A DNA stretch of 64,000 bases, from positions 3,009,884 to 3,073,883 of the forward strand of contig NC_081332.1 in NCBI RefSeq assembly GCF_022539665.2, read 5' to 3'. The notes under the pieces were generated by a model. That model was not told the origin of the DNA. It saw only the letters and a program-made list of their open reading frames with translations, and did no database searches. Positions 12,854 to 28,138 of the stretch are shown here, one piece after another; the first letter of the stretch is position 1, and every line of letters starts with the position of its first letter. The position numbers and the translations under genes were made by a program. This DNA is from Daphnia carinata (lineage: Eukaryota; Arthropoda; Branchiopoda; Diplostraca; Daphniidae).

Positions 12854-14462
12854 TTGGAGCGCGAGGCTATGCAGCGTGCTGCTTTTCGCCTTCTTCTTTT
12901 GGATTGTGGTCGCAATAGTCACGGCAGTTGATCAATCCTGCACAAACTTGCAACCTTTTTTCTTAAAAACTCTAAAACACCACTATTTCGCAAGACACAC
13001 ACACGGAAAATTGAGCACTTTGGGGGAGGGTAAAATCACCAGCACTTTTAATTTTTGAAGACTAAATATAGTTCAATTCGTGAGAAAACAGTTCACTAGT
13101 TAACGATGCACCTCAATCACTGAATCGCACTACCACCAAAAATTGTAGAGAAAAAACTCGAAAATGATAGCCGCCTAGGATCAACGTTTGCTCGCCACGA
13201 GGCAAACTTGCCTCAGTCAATGTACAAGTCAACTAAAGACGACAGACCCATTCTCGAAATGGAAAAACGTGTCAAGTTTCAAACTGTCGTTTGTGTTTCG
13301 TGTAAAAGTTTTTCGACTTTGTGTAAACGTGTAAAATAAAACGGATGAAAACGTGTCGTTTAATGGCCACTGGTGTACGCGAGCAGCTAGCTCCACCACC
13401 ATCAGAACAGCAACTGAGCCAGAGGCCAGTCCAACCAGCCAAGAGAGAGGCAGGCAAGGAGGTAGGGTGGGGAGGTAGAAGGTGTTGACTGTGTGGTGTG
13501 TGATGGTTGGTGATGGGCATCAGCACCCGACGGGAGAAAATAGGAGAAGAAGGAGGTGTGCAGAGGAGAGAAGGGAGGAAGGGTGTTGGATGTCCACACG
13601 GCCGTGAAGCACCACCAAGTGAAGCCCGGGCGCGCCGAAGCCGACACTAGCGCCGACACCGCTTTGGCGAGGGCTTTAATGTTGTACCAACGGAGATTGG
13701 TCGACCCATCGCGGCCACATCCAATCGCCTTCGTCCTCTTTTCGTCTTTCGCCACCTCCCCTCCCACCCACCTACAAAAAACACCTCCTCTTTTCTTCTT
13801 TTATTTTTCTACCCAACACCACCCACCGAAACAGAGGGGTGGCAAAATATAAATAAAAACGAAACAAAAAAAAAAATAATAAAAGACTCAAGTCCGGCAA
13901 CGTTGTTGGAAACAGCACCAAAGTGTCCGCCGTTTGTGTGCGTGTGTGGGAGGGAAATGAAAATGGACGACGCTTCCAGTGTACTGGGTGGGCGATGGCG
14001 GGAGGAGTCGTCACATCGAAAGAGGGAAAAAAAATGGCCAAAAACAAAAATCAGGAGGAATTGAACGGCGGGGTGCTCAAATTCACGCACGACAAGCGCA
14101 CCACCTTTTTATTTCCAAGCACAGCTTGAACTTGGTTATTGAATTTTTATTTGTTGTAATGTTTTTCTCTTTGTTTTCAAAAAAGAACGCCGCAGTTCTC
14201 TCATCTACTCATAAAACCGTGAACAACAAGACAACTCGAGTCAAACACTTGATGACCTTGGATATTTTTTCAAAAAAAAACTAATCGTCATCTTTTATTT
14301 TTTGCATTCTCGGACGACCTTGAACGATTTGGAGACGAATGTTGCAACTTGGAGGAAGGGTGACAAAAGAAAAAGTTTGTTTTCCTTTGTTTCCTTAATT
14401 ATTCATTATTCAAATGTTTTGCACCTTGGACGTTTCGCGCCGAAATATTTTCGCGTTTTTCG

Positions 14463-14830
14463 CGCGCATGCGCTTCACACAAAAACAACAACGACAGCAG
14501 AAGCTGAAGGTCGCGGCGCGGATGGGCTAAAGGACCGGGTGTTTGAGCGACGACGACCGTCCAAGACTGGCGAAGACCGCCAGGCGCCGCTGCTCACAAC
14601 CCAGGGTGGCTCGGGCGGACACGGACGAACAGAAACAGGCGTCTATGTGTCATCCCATAGCGGCGGCGTTGGCGATGGAGTGTCGTGTGACTTGCAGACG
14701 CCTCCCCTCCTCCCTTTTTTTTTCTTTTTTTTTTTCTTTTTCGGTCATCCCACGGGGGTCTCAATCGTGTCGACCAATAGGTTCCATAGTTGCCACATTT
14801 AGAGGCGGAGTCTGGGGCGGAGCCTTTGAT
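14463..14830. promoter_or_regulatory. Possible CpG-rich promoter cluster upstream of the T-box gene
   Basis: An NRF1-like palindrome (CGCGCATGCGCT, 14463-14474, 11 of 12 consensus positions) lies in a GC-rich stretch. A CCAAT box (about 14774) and two GC-box-like GGCGGAG motifs (about 14804-14822, one as GGGGCGGAG) follow within 370 bp. The cluster is about 1.6-2 kb upstream of the T-box ATG and is GC-rich against the A/T-run background. Assignment to the T-box gene is inference; no TSS is visible. Confidence 0.3.
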
Positions 14831-17800
14831 TTTTGTTGGACCCTCCGTGCAGTCCCTTGAATCTAGTCGACACTCTACCGAGAGAGGGCCAGACAGTCGG
14901 ACCGGATGCGAGTTGGCTACTTGTAAAGACCCCATTCGTGGCGCTAATTCACTCTCGCCTTCCTCGCAACGATTACTCGATTCGTCCGAAAAATAATTGA
15001 TCTATCGCATCAGCTAAAGATCATTTATTACTGTTGTTGACTGATGATGTCTCTGCACCATCTACGAGAAATACGGATTGCCCGTTTGTACGTGGATTTC
15101 GTGTAGCAAGACGTCGGCCTTACGCCAGTCCGACTCGACGTGAAGATGAACTATTCGTTGGGTGCCAGGCCTCGATGAAAAACAAAAAAACTGGCAATGA
15201 ATCACTCAACATGTCGCGCTCACGCGTGCTAGTATCCCTCTCGTTGTATTGAATAACAATCACTTTACACTATTGCAATTTTTTTTCAAAACACGTTATT
15301 GTGCGTACACATTTAAAGAAAATATATTTCGCCTTGAGATATTTTGAGATTTGAGTTGAGACGTAATCGAGCGGTCAATTTCGGCCCTGCCCACGGGTTC
15401 GCGTATTGATCCAGTCTTCCCCCCCCCCCCCCCGTCCATCTAGCAGACATACACACCCAGACTGGATAGTGGCAGGCCTTTATTCTTGTCTAAAAGAGAC
15501 AGACCAATCTCTCTCGCTAAGATAAATACACAGACGAAGAGATGTTTTATTTTTCATGTTGCTATTTATTTTCACGTCAATCATAAATATAGATGGCGGT
15601 GATATATTACGGCAGGGTTGCATCATGTACACGCATGGTAGAACGTGAAGACGAACGGCAGTTAACATGGTTTCGTCACTGACACGAATCGATGATGAGT
15701 CCTATCGTACCTCCTTTTTTTCCTACGTTTATGCTGCACAATATGGAATCAATTCGCAATCAATGACCCTAAACATGGCCGCCAGGCACAATTCGATTGG
15801 CAAGCTTCAATCGATATAGATTAGCAGTGTCTTGTTTGATTCCACTCTTGCACGAACATGATGTAATCCAGCTCCTCGATTTAGACTATTACGTCAACTA
15901 TAAGGCCATCTTATTTATATATATGTTTAGCCAAAATAGGACACGTCGGCTTTGCTACGAATTTTTTTTTGCGCCGTAGGCGGTTTACGTGACCTTCTCA
16001 TATTGCATACAACGTACACAATAAATACGAAAGTGGCTCATCAAGAGAAACGCCGTTCGTCGTTTTCCGCACATTTGACGACTAACGACTGGGAGAAAAA
16101 CATTTTTTCAATGTGAGTTTGTTAGTATTCCTTCTCAACCCTCTCTGGTATCATTTTTGAACCCCCCCCCCCCTCTTCAACATTGTCGATCTACTTTGTC
16201 TGTGGGGCTATACACACAGTCACAAACGAAAATATTACGACGATAGCTGTAAGGGGGAGGGGGACTTTGGGGGTAGTAGGGGTAGGAGAAAGTCTTTCTT
16301 TTTTCCCATTAGTTTTCATACCGGAAACGGTGCTGCTCCGATGGGTGCATATATATAGAGCTTGCAGCATGCAGCTAGCAAGACATTAGCATTTGAATAG
16401 CGACACGAGTATGACACACACATACGCCAAGCAAATGGCGTGATGGCTTCTTCTTTTTTGATTTGGTAAGAGCCCATCAGCAAGATCACCATCAAAGCCG
16501 ACACATCCGACGGACACGAGAAGAGAACCAGAAATTAGCATCAATATAATATTAGACTTTGGTATGCGCGTATCTCTTCCGTGTCTCTATGACTTCCTTC
16601 CGTCCGGTAATGCACAGGCGACGACGCAGCAGAAAGCCGACGCCTTCATCTCGGACCCTCTTCGTCAATTGAAATAGAATTTTTTTTTTTTTTTTTTTTG
16701 GGGTGGGGGGGGAATGTGATTGCAGCATGGGCAAAGCAATGGATTTCTAAGCTCATTTGCCCAGAGGGTAAACGAAATAAAAGATGAGTGCATTGTCGAC
16801 AAAGTCAATTGGCCTCTTCCATAACTTTGAAATCCGATCAGCGCCGGATTACACAGGCTCATTGGCTTTGATTAGGCTGACCACGAAAAAATAAAAATGA
16901 CCGACATCATCGAAGGGAGAAAATGAAACTTGCATTTGAAAATCATCACTTGTATTTGAACAGATGGTCTCGACGCTGTTGCCAAGTTTCCACCTCTTTC
17001 TCTCCTGAATCGTTTTCTTTATCGAAAAACATGTAAATTTATAGGGAAAGAGAGGGTTGATGTTGGGGGGCCCCTCACTCCCACATTTCTTGATCTATCT
17101 AATGTAATAAATCGATACCTGTCTTTATTGTTTGTTGGTTGTTTTTTTTTTCTACCCCCTCCTTTTCAGTTTATCCATCAGTCGGCCTATCCCCCTTTTA
17201 GTCCAACAGATAAAAAAAAGAAAAAAAGGTGGAAATGCAGGAAGAGAGAGAGAGACGGATAACAAACATTTTCTTTCTCTCGTTTCTTTTCAGCGCTTCA
17301 TTTTGCTTACCACCTCCCCTGGCCAAGACATTTCCATGAGAAAAATGAATTTCGTATCCTCGTGTGTTCGAGGGTGGTCGCGTCAATTGAAAACCAGCTG
17401 ATGATAGTTTGCCCCAACACACAAAAAATATGCATCCACGTCTCATTATTGTCGCATTGATACACACATGTGAGACAATGCGAAGGTTAGACCCATCAAC
17501 AGCAAATACAGACAAAGATTAATCCGATTGGTGCACCTCTTATCTCTCCCTCCGTACATCAGTCAATAGGCTTACGTGCTCTATATACGTTCCAGTTGAG
17601 GTAGGGGAACTATCAGCACATCGATAGTGAAGGCGCCGATGCTGAATTTTTTTTATACACCCCAAAGAAATAAAGGGTTTAGTTTAAATTAATTTCGTTT
17701 TATGGAATCATCGCAAATGCGTGTGTGGGGCCTTTTCTTTCACCTGCGGCAAAGAGGTATGCAGTAGCCGTGCGTTTAAAAAGGTCGAATGCTTTTCGTT

Positions 17801-18003
17801 CCGTTTCGCTCATTTCCCATAGAGATAAACATCGGAAGAAGATCCTTTCAGAGTTTCGCTGTGCCACCATGTCGTTCTATGGAGTGGCAACATGAAACGG
17901 AATCAAATTCTTCTCGATTTCTCGAAGACGAACACAAAAAACTATATACCTGCCTATACACATCTACTGATTTCCTTTAGCTGCTGCTGATGCGTACAGA
18001 CCT

Positions 18004-18027
18004 TGTGTGTGTGTGTGTGTGTGTGTG
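18004..18027. repeat. (TG)n microsatellite
   Basis: Twelve TG units, the longest uninterrupted GT tract in the desert; similar shorter tracts lie at about 21855, 36078 and 36331. Confidence 0.95.
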
Positions 18028-21000
18028 CGTGTCGATTCGGCCGCGACGAAAGGTGAACCCGAGCTCCCAGGATTTACGACCTGCTGGCAGACGAGCAAGA
18101 GTCATGAATTCTTTTTAATGAGACACTCGTCTCGCACGTCTTTTTCTTCCCTCTTTCTTTTTGTTTTTATGTGCATGGTCGCATCTATATACGTGTATAG
18201 GGGACCTCGCTATATATTTTACATGGCCTCAGCCCCCCTTCTAACTGTGTAGAAGGGGAAGAACAATGTACACCCAGTTTTGGGCATGTATAGGCGGATG
18301 GTGATGCAACAACGATCCCACCAGGTGTGCAATCGATTGCAAATCGTTCATATTTTTTTAAATTTCACAATGACGATGTGATGAGTAAATTTTTTCTAAA
18401 CATTTGATTGAAATAGACCGGCCGGCCTAGATTTTGAGAAGGGAAAAAAAAAAGGGAAGGGCCGCAGCATCAGCACAACGAATTTCCTAGACTGCTCCTC
18501 CTTCTCGTTGTGAGGGAGAGACAGTCTTATCACATCTCGGCATCGCTCTCTTCTTTTTTTATTTTCTCTGCTTCTTTTAGAATTTTTTCGCAAAAAGAAA
18601 GAAAGAAAAAAAAATACTTGGGATAAATGCTCTTATGTAAATGTCTATGGGCTTTTCTAGTGCGCCAACTGAAACTGCTTTTCTTCCAAAATGTATCAAA
18701 CTTTTTCAGCCAGAAAAAGTGGGAGGGATCATTCGTGAAATGAAAGAGGAAAAGGAGGAGATTTTCTTGAGAGTGTGTCCGGCCACTTCAACAAATCTAT
18801 ACACACACACAGAGTAGTAAGTAAAAGTCTATAAGCGCACACACAAAAAGGGAACAGGCCTTTATCAACAATTGAAGTTGTATAGTGGGTTATACAACAA
18901 TACATTGATGAAAATAATGGGATTGTCTGTGAATTGCATTTCTCTTTTTTTTTAAATGTATAGACAGCATTGAAAAAAAAGGACATGTTCAATGGCATCC
19001 TGTGCGCATCACCAAAGGCCGTCTCTCTCAATTCTACACGCTATTGATATAACTGAGTTGATAATGGCCGAGTTCTTGAGGCCCCTCGTTTCCTATATAA
19101 AATAAGGGGGGATGCAGCTCTGTGGGCATGTCCTACTGATTTATTCACATCAAAGAAGACGACGAGCGAGTTTATAGCCGCCGTCCACATACATATATCT
19201 ATCAACTTTGTACACACACACACACACCGCAGCCATCAGAATAGGATATATAGAAGAGCGAATGTATAATTGCTAATCGGATTATCCGGCGATTTTCATC
19301 CCCCGTCTGTAGCTCCGTTCTTTTCCGCGTCTCTCTTCCACCTCATGTTCGACATCACCGACCTTTCTCACCCATTCTCTTTTTTTTTTCTTGAAAAATA
19401 ACAATCAGCTGACGGTGTCTTGGTAATTAAAAGATACCAGTTTCTATTTGAGACGTTTCATTTGATGCAACTGCCCTTGTGATTTTTTTCTCAGCAGCAA
19501 TGAAATCCTTTTATTTTTTATTTATGTACTTTAAATGGTGGAGTGGCTGATAGAGAGGGCCGGTCTTGTCCGCTTCCCTTTTTACTCGTGCGCTAATTGA
19601 GGTGCTCGTTAGCAAGGAGGAATCATGTGTGTGTGAACTGCTCTGCCCCATCGTTTCCCTTTTTGTTTTGTTTGGTGGAATGAAGAAAACACAATCATCT
19701 GTTTGAACGAAAGACGCCGCCGTCCGTCGCCGTTATACGCAAGACAAAAAAATGCTCCCTACGGCCAAACGCCCTCAGGATTTCAAGTCGGAATTTTGGA
19801 CGGCCTGGATCTCAATTCATTATGAAGCTTTCGATTTTTTATTTATTATACAGAGACACACACACAAAAAAAAGGAAGGACGAACTTTGAATCATCAACC
19901 ACCTTTTTTTAAAATTTTTTTTTTTTTATATCTGTTCATTAGTTTTGTGTTGGGCGGCCATTTCCTCCCCCAAATGATTCGGTCACTTTTCATTTCCAGA
20001 TGACGTCACGTACTGTCGAAAGTAAAAAGAAACGGACCCTTATTTGTCCGTCTCGTTTTCTTTGAGGCTTGTTAGACGCCCAAGCAGATAATAACGACGT
20101 CCAATCACGCGTCCCAAGCTGCTGTTCTGGAGGCATATTTCCCAGCTCTACGCAACACACGACATTTCCATGTCCATTTGCAGACATTTCATTTTTCTCC
20201 TTTGGTTTTTTGATTGCCTCGAAAGGGAATAAACCCGAAATGATTCAAGGCTGGTAACAATTGCAAAACGAAAAAAAAACTAGGAGAAATTGTTTTCAGG
20301 CACGTGATGGAGGATGAAAAGTGCGTGCACAAGAAGAAGAAATCTAGCGACGTCCGCACCAAAGAAAGAAACGGATGATGCTGGAAGAGGGGCGGCAAAA
20401 CAGAGCAAATGGGAAGGGCGTTGCCCATGGCAGCCAGCACCAGATGGATGTAGAGATCTTTTTCTTTCCAAAAAGAAGACGCTTCAAGTCAGTCGATTTT
20501 CATATAGCAATTTAAAAAAAACATTCGCCTGTCGTGTGTCACTCGTTTTGAATCTATAGCGCTGCAATGAACACGTAGATACAATGTGTACATAGATACT
20601 AGTCGAAAGTTGACAAAAAAAGAGTTGCGAGGCACAAACATGATCGTCTCGTGACACGCAATTCCCCTTTACAAGATTGAGAGAAAAAAAAAAAGAAGGG
20701 AAGAACCGTTGATGGCCGAGGCAGATCAAAGTATTGATCGCACCAAGGGCCGTGCGGCCAACTTGATGCCCACACACACATGAAAACGAAAAGAGGCGGC
20801 GTCACTTGCGTTCAATGTCTTCTCTACATATCTAGGAACACTTGAAAATAGAGAGACGGCCATCTTTGTTTTTTTTTGGGGGGGGCTTATTACTTTTTTT
20901 TGTCCGTCGTGCGGTGCTGGAATGTCGTGAATGCCACGACCCGTCAACACACACTCCGATACGGCCGCGTGATAAACCCCTTCGTTTTCTTTTCTCGCCC

Positions 21001-24000
21001 GAACCCAAAACAAACAACAACCACATGAAAAAGAAAAGAGTTGTTGGGTTTCCTTCTTTGCCGCGTTGTATATACGTGCGCACGAAGGGGGGTTGCGCCC
21101 GCCCGGCTGGCGGCTTCAGCCCAGCATGCAGTCCATTTTGGCCGTCAGCAAGGAAAAAAAAACAAACAAACGGTGCGGACATTATCGGATAGTATTTTTT
21201 TATATATTTCCCCGTTGGCCGTGTGTGTGTGTGGGAGGTCATTGAATTTATAAGATCGAGGTGACAGCTTCATGTGCAAGGGCCAACGTCTTCGTGATGG
21301 ACGATTGTTACATAAACGCGGAAGATATTCAATCGTCATAGAGAACAATCTATCGATAGACTTGTGCATTGGCTCTCTGATGAAAACGGCAAACCAGCCC
21401 GGCCCCACCTGACGAACGGAGAAAATTGGTGGGTGGTCGCAACGGCTCTCACATTTTGTTTCTTTTTCCATTCAAACCAAAAAGAAAACGGTTGTTGTTT
21501 AACTACGCTCGTCTTCGTCCCTCAATGGCAGCCAAAATTCTCTTATGACCGCGCCTCAGGTCATCATTCTCTTTGCGGACCGAGTCAAAATACACAACAT
21601 CTTCTTCCTGCATTTTCCGGGCCTTATGCCGGAGCGTGTCTGTGTGTGTAACGTGCAAACATTGATATTATTATGAATGAGCCATCTCCTTTGCTCCTCC
21701 TACTCATCGCATCACTTATCGGAGGGGATTTGCATTGCCCATCTCCTGTTTGTGTATATAGATGGATACGTTAAAGCTGCAGTTTGCCGTGGCAAAAACG
21801 CATAGACAAAGGCATCAAAGATACAAGTAGTTTGTTGAGTGTATAACAGAGACGTGTGTGTGTGTGTGTGTGCAGACGAGTAAAGTGAGAGGAGGTTTAT
21901 GAATAGATAAGAAGTTGTAAGGAGGGGATATGTTGTGTTGTTTGAAGGATTCTTTTTGAAACTTGTAATGTCTAGGCTGACATTCCTTTGATGTCTTCAT
22001 GATGATGGACGAATGCAACGATACTACCCCCCTGTATGTATGGTAGTCACAAAGAGAGGGAGAACAAAACACACACACACAAAAGTTTTCTTTTTCCATA
22101 AAGAGGAGGTGGGCATGTGTGCCTCCTAACCTAAAAGATGTTCCAAACACGCCCTTTTTCCCCCCAGAAGTAACATTTTTTTTTTTTTCTTGTTCCCCCT
22201 TGGAAAAAAAGATATATCATCGTATGCATATATGACTGTATAGATTTCGGTGTAGGGACTATATGGGATAACCTCCTTCCCCTGAAATTCGTTGTTGTCT
22301 TTAAAGATAACTGACCACCAATGATGAAAATGGCCCCCCCCCCCTACCTATTACACACACGGGTCAATCATCTTACAAATGAATATTCAGACAGTTTTTT
22401 TTGTTGGGGGGCTCTATTAACAAGATCTCCTTTGCTACGTACATGAAACGGAACCATTTAGCCAGTCAATATATTTTCCAAGGAGCCCACCTCTGTGGCT
22501 GGGCAAACCAGTGGGGCCGATGTTATACTTATACTGTTACTTGCACAGAATAGAGTTACTAACGAACGTTGTATCAGTGCCGGGAGGACGAGAGGGGGAG
22601 CTTCAATGTCAACAGACCGGGTGAAAACGGTTGAGCGTGTCGTCGTGAATTCTCAATGAAAATAACGAGACCCTCCCGGTTCTCATCTCCCCACTGAAAA
22701 AAAAAAAAACGTGAATCTTCTCCCTTGTTCTTCTTCTGCATCAATCACCACAAGTTTTCACTTGGTGATTGAACCCCCTCCCTTTTTCGCATCTATTTTA
22801 ATTCCATTTACTTTTTTTTTTGTCGGGTTATCTTGTCACTTGATCTACGTAAGGCTCTGGGAACACGGATGACGTGCCACCGATTCGATTTAGGGAATTC
22901 GTTTTTTTTTTTAAGTCCTGCTAAAATTTTCGTTGTTGTCCCCCCTAACTGATTTTTTTCTTTTCTTCTTCCCCGTCTTGTTATAAAAGTTTGGCGTTTG
23001 TAGACCTCCCTGAAAAAAAGGGGGGAGGTAAACAACCCGCTAACAAGGCAAAAGATAAATCTGTGTGTGTCACGTTCTTTTTTTTTTCTTTTTCAAGGGG
23101 GGCTTTTTGCTATCGAGAAGAAGGAAACAAGCAAGAGAACAAGCAGCAAACAATCGGGATCGGACATCTGAGGTTCTTTTTTTGTGTGTGTTAAAGCAGG
23201 GCTTCTACTTTTCTTATCTTCTTCTTCTTCTCCCAGTGTGACACACACGCAATAACACACCAAAAAAAAAAAAAAACTTTTCCCCCTTTTTCGTGTGTAG
23301 GAAGAGAAAAGAGTTTACACAACACACAGAGAGAGAGAGGGAAATATATCGTAATGAACGCGGGGAAGGTATTCACCGCAAAGTTGTGTGGTCCCCACCG
23401 GTAATAGACCACACACACAAAAAAAAAAAAGAAGAAAAGGAAAATAAAAGAAGAATAGTGCAGGTATAGATTGTGGAGAAGGAAGAGATCGATAGTTTGT
23501 GATTAGCACCACGCACGTTAACACCCCGCTAAATTCGAATAGATGAAACAACACCAACTGTTTTATTTTTAAGGAAAACTTTTGAACGTTTGGAAGTTTG
23601 AAATGCGAATCAAAATTTTTAAAAAGAGGTTTTTTGATATCAATACATCTGATAGAGGAATGTTTATATATTCATCTGTTCTTATCTCTTTTAGATAAAC
23701 ATACCTCCGCGTGCTGGTAGACGAGAGGGGGCATCGATGAAGAGGGAATGAGTGATTAAATTGATGATGATAGAAAGAAAGGCAGTAGAAAATACATACC
23801 TTTACTATTTATTTATTTATATTTATATTTTTTTTTTCTTTACCGTGTCTCATCGCCTCCGCCCACCTTCCGGGGTTCCTTCCATTTACTCCTCCTCTCC
23901 GCGTCTGCCTCCCTTTTTTTTTCTTTTTTTTTCTTTCGCTGTGTCTCTGTTTGCAGTGTTTACCACTGTATTAACAGAAACAACCGTCTCCACCCCCTCA

Positions 24001-27000
24001 AAACTCTGATAATGGATGAGCCTCCGTCTTGTGTTTTACCCTCCGCCTCCCAGTTATTCCGTCCAAGAACTCTTGTTTTCTTCTTCTTTTTTTTTATCTC
24101 TGTCAGCTATACAACACAAATTGTCCAGGCTTCATTTTTAGTTTTCTTTTACTGCTTATCCGGATATTCTTGAACAAGAAAAAAGATGAAATGAGATTTT
24201 CTTCTTGTTACCTTTTTTTTTTCCTCTGATGTCCGAGACGCGTCTCCGGAACAACGGCGCCGCCGGCCAGTTCATTTTTTTTTTTTTTTTTTTAAAAAAA
24301 AGAAAAAAAATAGTTTTTATATATCCCCATCACGTTATCGATCAGCAGTTCTATCATCCCCTCCCCCCCCCCTTATATCCCCCCCTACCAAACAGGAGGA
24401 ACCACATTCATCCCCTCTTTTTTTTTTTTTTGATTGTCTGGTGAACTGCTGCCCTGAATTTTTATAATAGAAGAGAACACACGGGACCCGATCCCTCGTT
24501 GTATGTAACACTCACCGCTCTAGGAGGAAGAATCATCAAGACACATTATTCTTCTCTTCTTTTTTTTTTTTTTTTTTAGATTTCCAAACGAATCCGGTTT
24601 GCCTGATCATCAGATGGCGCCGCCGCCGAAAAGGGGGATGATTTTTTTTTTCTTTCTTTTCTTGTATATATCAATCGATTAGTCGACCGAGATAAAGAAA
24701 CTTGAAAGTAGAGGGGAAAAAGAAAATTTTTTATATCAATCGTAAGGGGGGGCTACAGTTGCGGCGGCGCTTCTATTTTTTCTTTATATCATTTCGTACG
24801 CGATAAAAAAGAAAATGACGGCGGATGATGACGATCATTCCGCCTTCCCTCCGCATCGTGATTTCCCTTCGTCTCATATTTTCCTTCTTTTTTGAATTCT
24901 CATTGGTTCCGTCGGCGTACACACGAAATATAAAAAAAATCTCATCGAAATAGTGCGCGCAGAGGGGCAAAAAAAAAAAAAAAAAGAGAGAAGAGAAATA
25001 TCTCTTCTAAACACACACACGCATATACGGAGTGGTGAGGTTCTATCAGCAGGTTGTCCAGGCAACCGACGGGCGGTCCACTCGTTGATGACGGCGGCGG
25101 CGGCGACCAAGGCCAAGGCAAACTATTTTCTTATAACCCGAAGAAAATATTATTTTTGTATTTTTTTTTTTTTTTAGTGTGTGTGTGTATAAAAAAGGGG
25201 TCGTGGTGTGTCTTCAATATAAAAAAAGAAAGGGGGATGGCAGAGATATTATACACACGCCGAGAATATTTTTAGAGAAGGGAATATGAATAGATGCGGA
25301 TGAAAAGGAGGAGGCATCAATGAGGGTTTTCATATAGAAGAGCGAATGGATTTTTTTTTTTTCCATCCGCTGAGACGTGAGGCGGCGGCCGTGTTGGTGG
25401 GCGCCCACCCCTCCATTTTTTGTTGTTGGCTTTTTCTTTTTCCCTATGTAGGAAAAAATAAAAAAGGACCGCAGCCGCCGACCAATGTGATGGCAGCAAA
25501 GGCCTGGATGGTGTCAATGAGACCATCGTCGCCTATTGGTCGGATTCCCCTCTTATCCAAAAGTCCTCGTGTTGTTGGCTATGGGCGTTGGACCATTCCA
25601 CATTGTGTCCTACCCCCTCGGCAAACATTTCTCTTCCAGTCGTTCGGGAATCAGCAGCCGGTCCATTCTCTTCGCAATCGATAAAGTAGATATATTATTT
25701 TATTATTTTTTTCTTTAAAATCCAATTTTTCTTTTGGCTTTTGAAAACTGGCAGCAACGGGGGCCACGATCTGGCGTGACTCTTGGGGTTTTCCTCACGA
25801 AAGAAAAGCCGCAAAGGGACTGCCGACACGCCACAATAGAATTGACAACAACAAAAATAATCAACAATAACACAAACTGGCTCTTTTTTTTTTTTATTTG
25901 CCGTTCATCATCATTAGTAAAGAAAGAAAAACAAAACAATCGGAGAAAAAGACATTAGGAAATGATGTGAAAATGGAAAACCGGCTGTCTGATCTGCAGG
26001 CGACGTGATTACAGCGACTGGAACGCGAAAAAAAAAGAAAAGAAAGAAAACTGATGGAGTGAAACAAAAAGAAAGACATCTATTTCAAAATGCCGACAAA
26101 CACACACACACACTGACCGCATTGATTACTCGTCGCTATCATTTGCATATACATTTTCTTGATGTGTGTCTGACCATTCACCATTTCTTCTTCGATTTGT
26201 GTATCACATTTCTTAAACGTGCAAACTTTGGACCAAAACGTCCACGACGTTCAAAACTCGGCCAAATAGAAACATCGATCCAGCGGATGTGTATGACGCC
26301 ACAGGGCCACACCGCCATCTAAATGGTCGGGGGGCAGCTAAAACAATTTGGCCGGACCAAGAAAATCACGTTGAACGATGGGCTGGCGTCATCCTGATCG
26401 CATCAGCAACGGTCGATTTCCCCAACGTCGTCGAGACGAGGTTTCGGATTTTGAATTTGTTTTTATTTTGGAACGAGACTTATTACGTGATGTGACATTC
26501 TCTAGTTTTCCTGGGCCGCTCATTTCACAGCAAGTGCCCCCAGTTCTTCGATTGTTACACGCTCCCATACGTGTCGTACATAATAAGGCTTTGCTGTTTT
26601 TGTTTTGTTTTCACCCTTTTTCTTCTTTCATATAAGAGCTAATTATAAGGAAATTCTACCCAATCCTGTTTGGGGAATCCCTACACTTGCACGTCAGCAA
26701 CGGACTTTTCCATAACATATTTTCTTTCACACTCTTAGTTGTAATTGAATTCATCTTTCTTCCTATCAATTGATCCATTTCAAAAACGAATTTCGCATAT
26801 TTCGTGTTGCTAAAAGGTGTCTTTATTCCACCTCTTTGCCCTTCATTATCACCAAAGCTAACCCCCCCTCCCCTCCTTTAAACTAAGAAAACAAAAGAAG
26901 GTGTGCGTGTAGGTAAGCTCACACCCCGAGAGGCCGCCTTCATTGCACCGTGTGGTAGTTGGACGTGTCCATAAACAAGCGGTTGAGGTGCGCGCGAACG

Positions 27001-28116
27001 GTGTGCCCCGCCAGACGACAGAAAACAAAACAAAAAATAAAGGGCGAGCCGCAAACAAACGTAACTTACCTCTTTTTATATACGTTCACGAATATAACGA
27101 CAGAGAGCGCGCAACAGCACGGATGATGGGAGCGTGATTAGAAGCGCGGTCGAGTGTGTGGCACAGCGGCGGCTCTCTCTCTCCCTCTATGTCTAATATA
27201 ATGTTGCATAATAGACGGTGGAAATGAGAGGCGCTGCCTTTGCCGCCGCCGTTGCACAAAAGAAAAAAAAAAAAAAAAAAAAAACTCAACTCAACCAGCG
27301 AAAAATAAAAAACCACACACACCAATTTTCCGTGGCATCGCGCCGCCGCCACCAAAAGTGAACTCAAAGTGTTACCTACACCGCTCGGCTTTTTTTTTTT
27401 TTTTTAGCCCTTTAGTTTCTTATTCGAGTCAGAAAGAGGTGGGTAATGTGTCTAACAAAACAATAGTATTTTTTTTTTACCCTTTATTTTTTTCTTACAT
27501 GGCGTTAAAATGGGCCTTAGTTTTTTTTAAAAATACATTTCTCATCGTTTGAAAGAAAATATAAGGTGGGCCTTTTTTTTTTGGCTACTACCGACGCTCG
27601 CCCCCCTCCTCCCCAGTCTTACGTGTAATTTTTACATTGCTATATTCGACGAGTATATCTATACACAGACCGTAACAAGCATGGCCCGACACTTAACAGG
27701 CGTCATTTCGGCTGCGGTTGGTGTCGTTTGCAACTTGATGTGGGCGTGGCAAGCAAAAGCCCCTCTTTTTTCAAAGTCGGGTAAGTTTAATTTGCATGAC
27801 AAAAGACAGTTATGTTGAGCTTGGTTGCTGCTTGAAATTACAGTTTTCTGATTTAAAAATGATTAGCGACGTTTGCCAGAGATTCGTTCAATTTTTTGCA
27901 TCGAATTTTGTTCGTGTTGCGTACGAACAGACGGAACAAAAAAAAAAAAAAAAAAAAGCCGAAACGGGAAATGAGCCGCTTTTTGGGAAAGAGCGTCCAT
28001 CATGGAGAGGCGCATCAGCTATTAGGGCCAACAACCACACGCAATGAGAATGAAAAGAGAGTCGGCCTTTTCACTCTGAATTGTCGGTTCCTTTTGATAT
28101 ACCTATGCTAATGAGA

Positions 28117-28138
28117 CTCTCTCTCTCTCTCTCTCTCT
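28117..28138. repeat. (CT)n microsatellite
   Basis: Eleven CT units, potentially a GAGA-factor-type tract on the minus strand. Confidence 0.95.

Noticed and set aside
12632-12931. Plus-strand frame antisense to T-box exon 1
   Set aside because: Shadow of the repeat-rich coding exon on the other strand.
14302-14802. 166-codon plus-strand frame in the desert
   Set aside because: Composition follows GC-rich and T-run DNA, ends in a poly-Phe tract, has no domain and no splice context.
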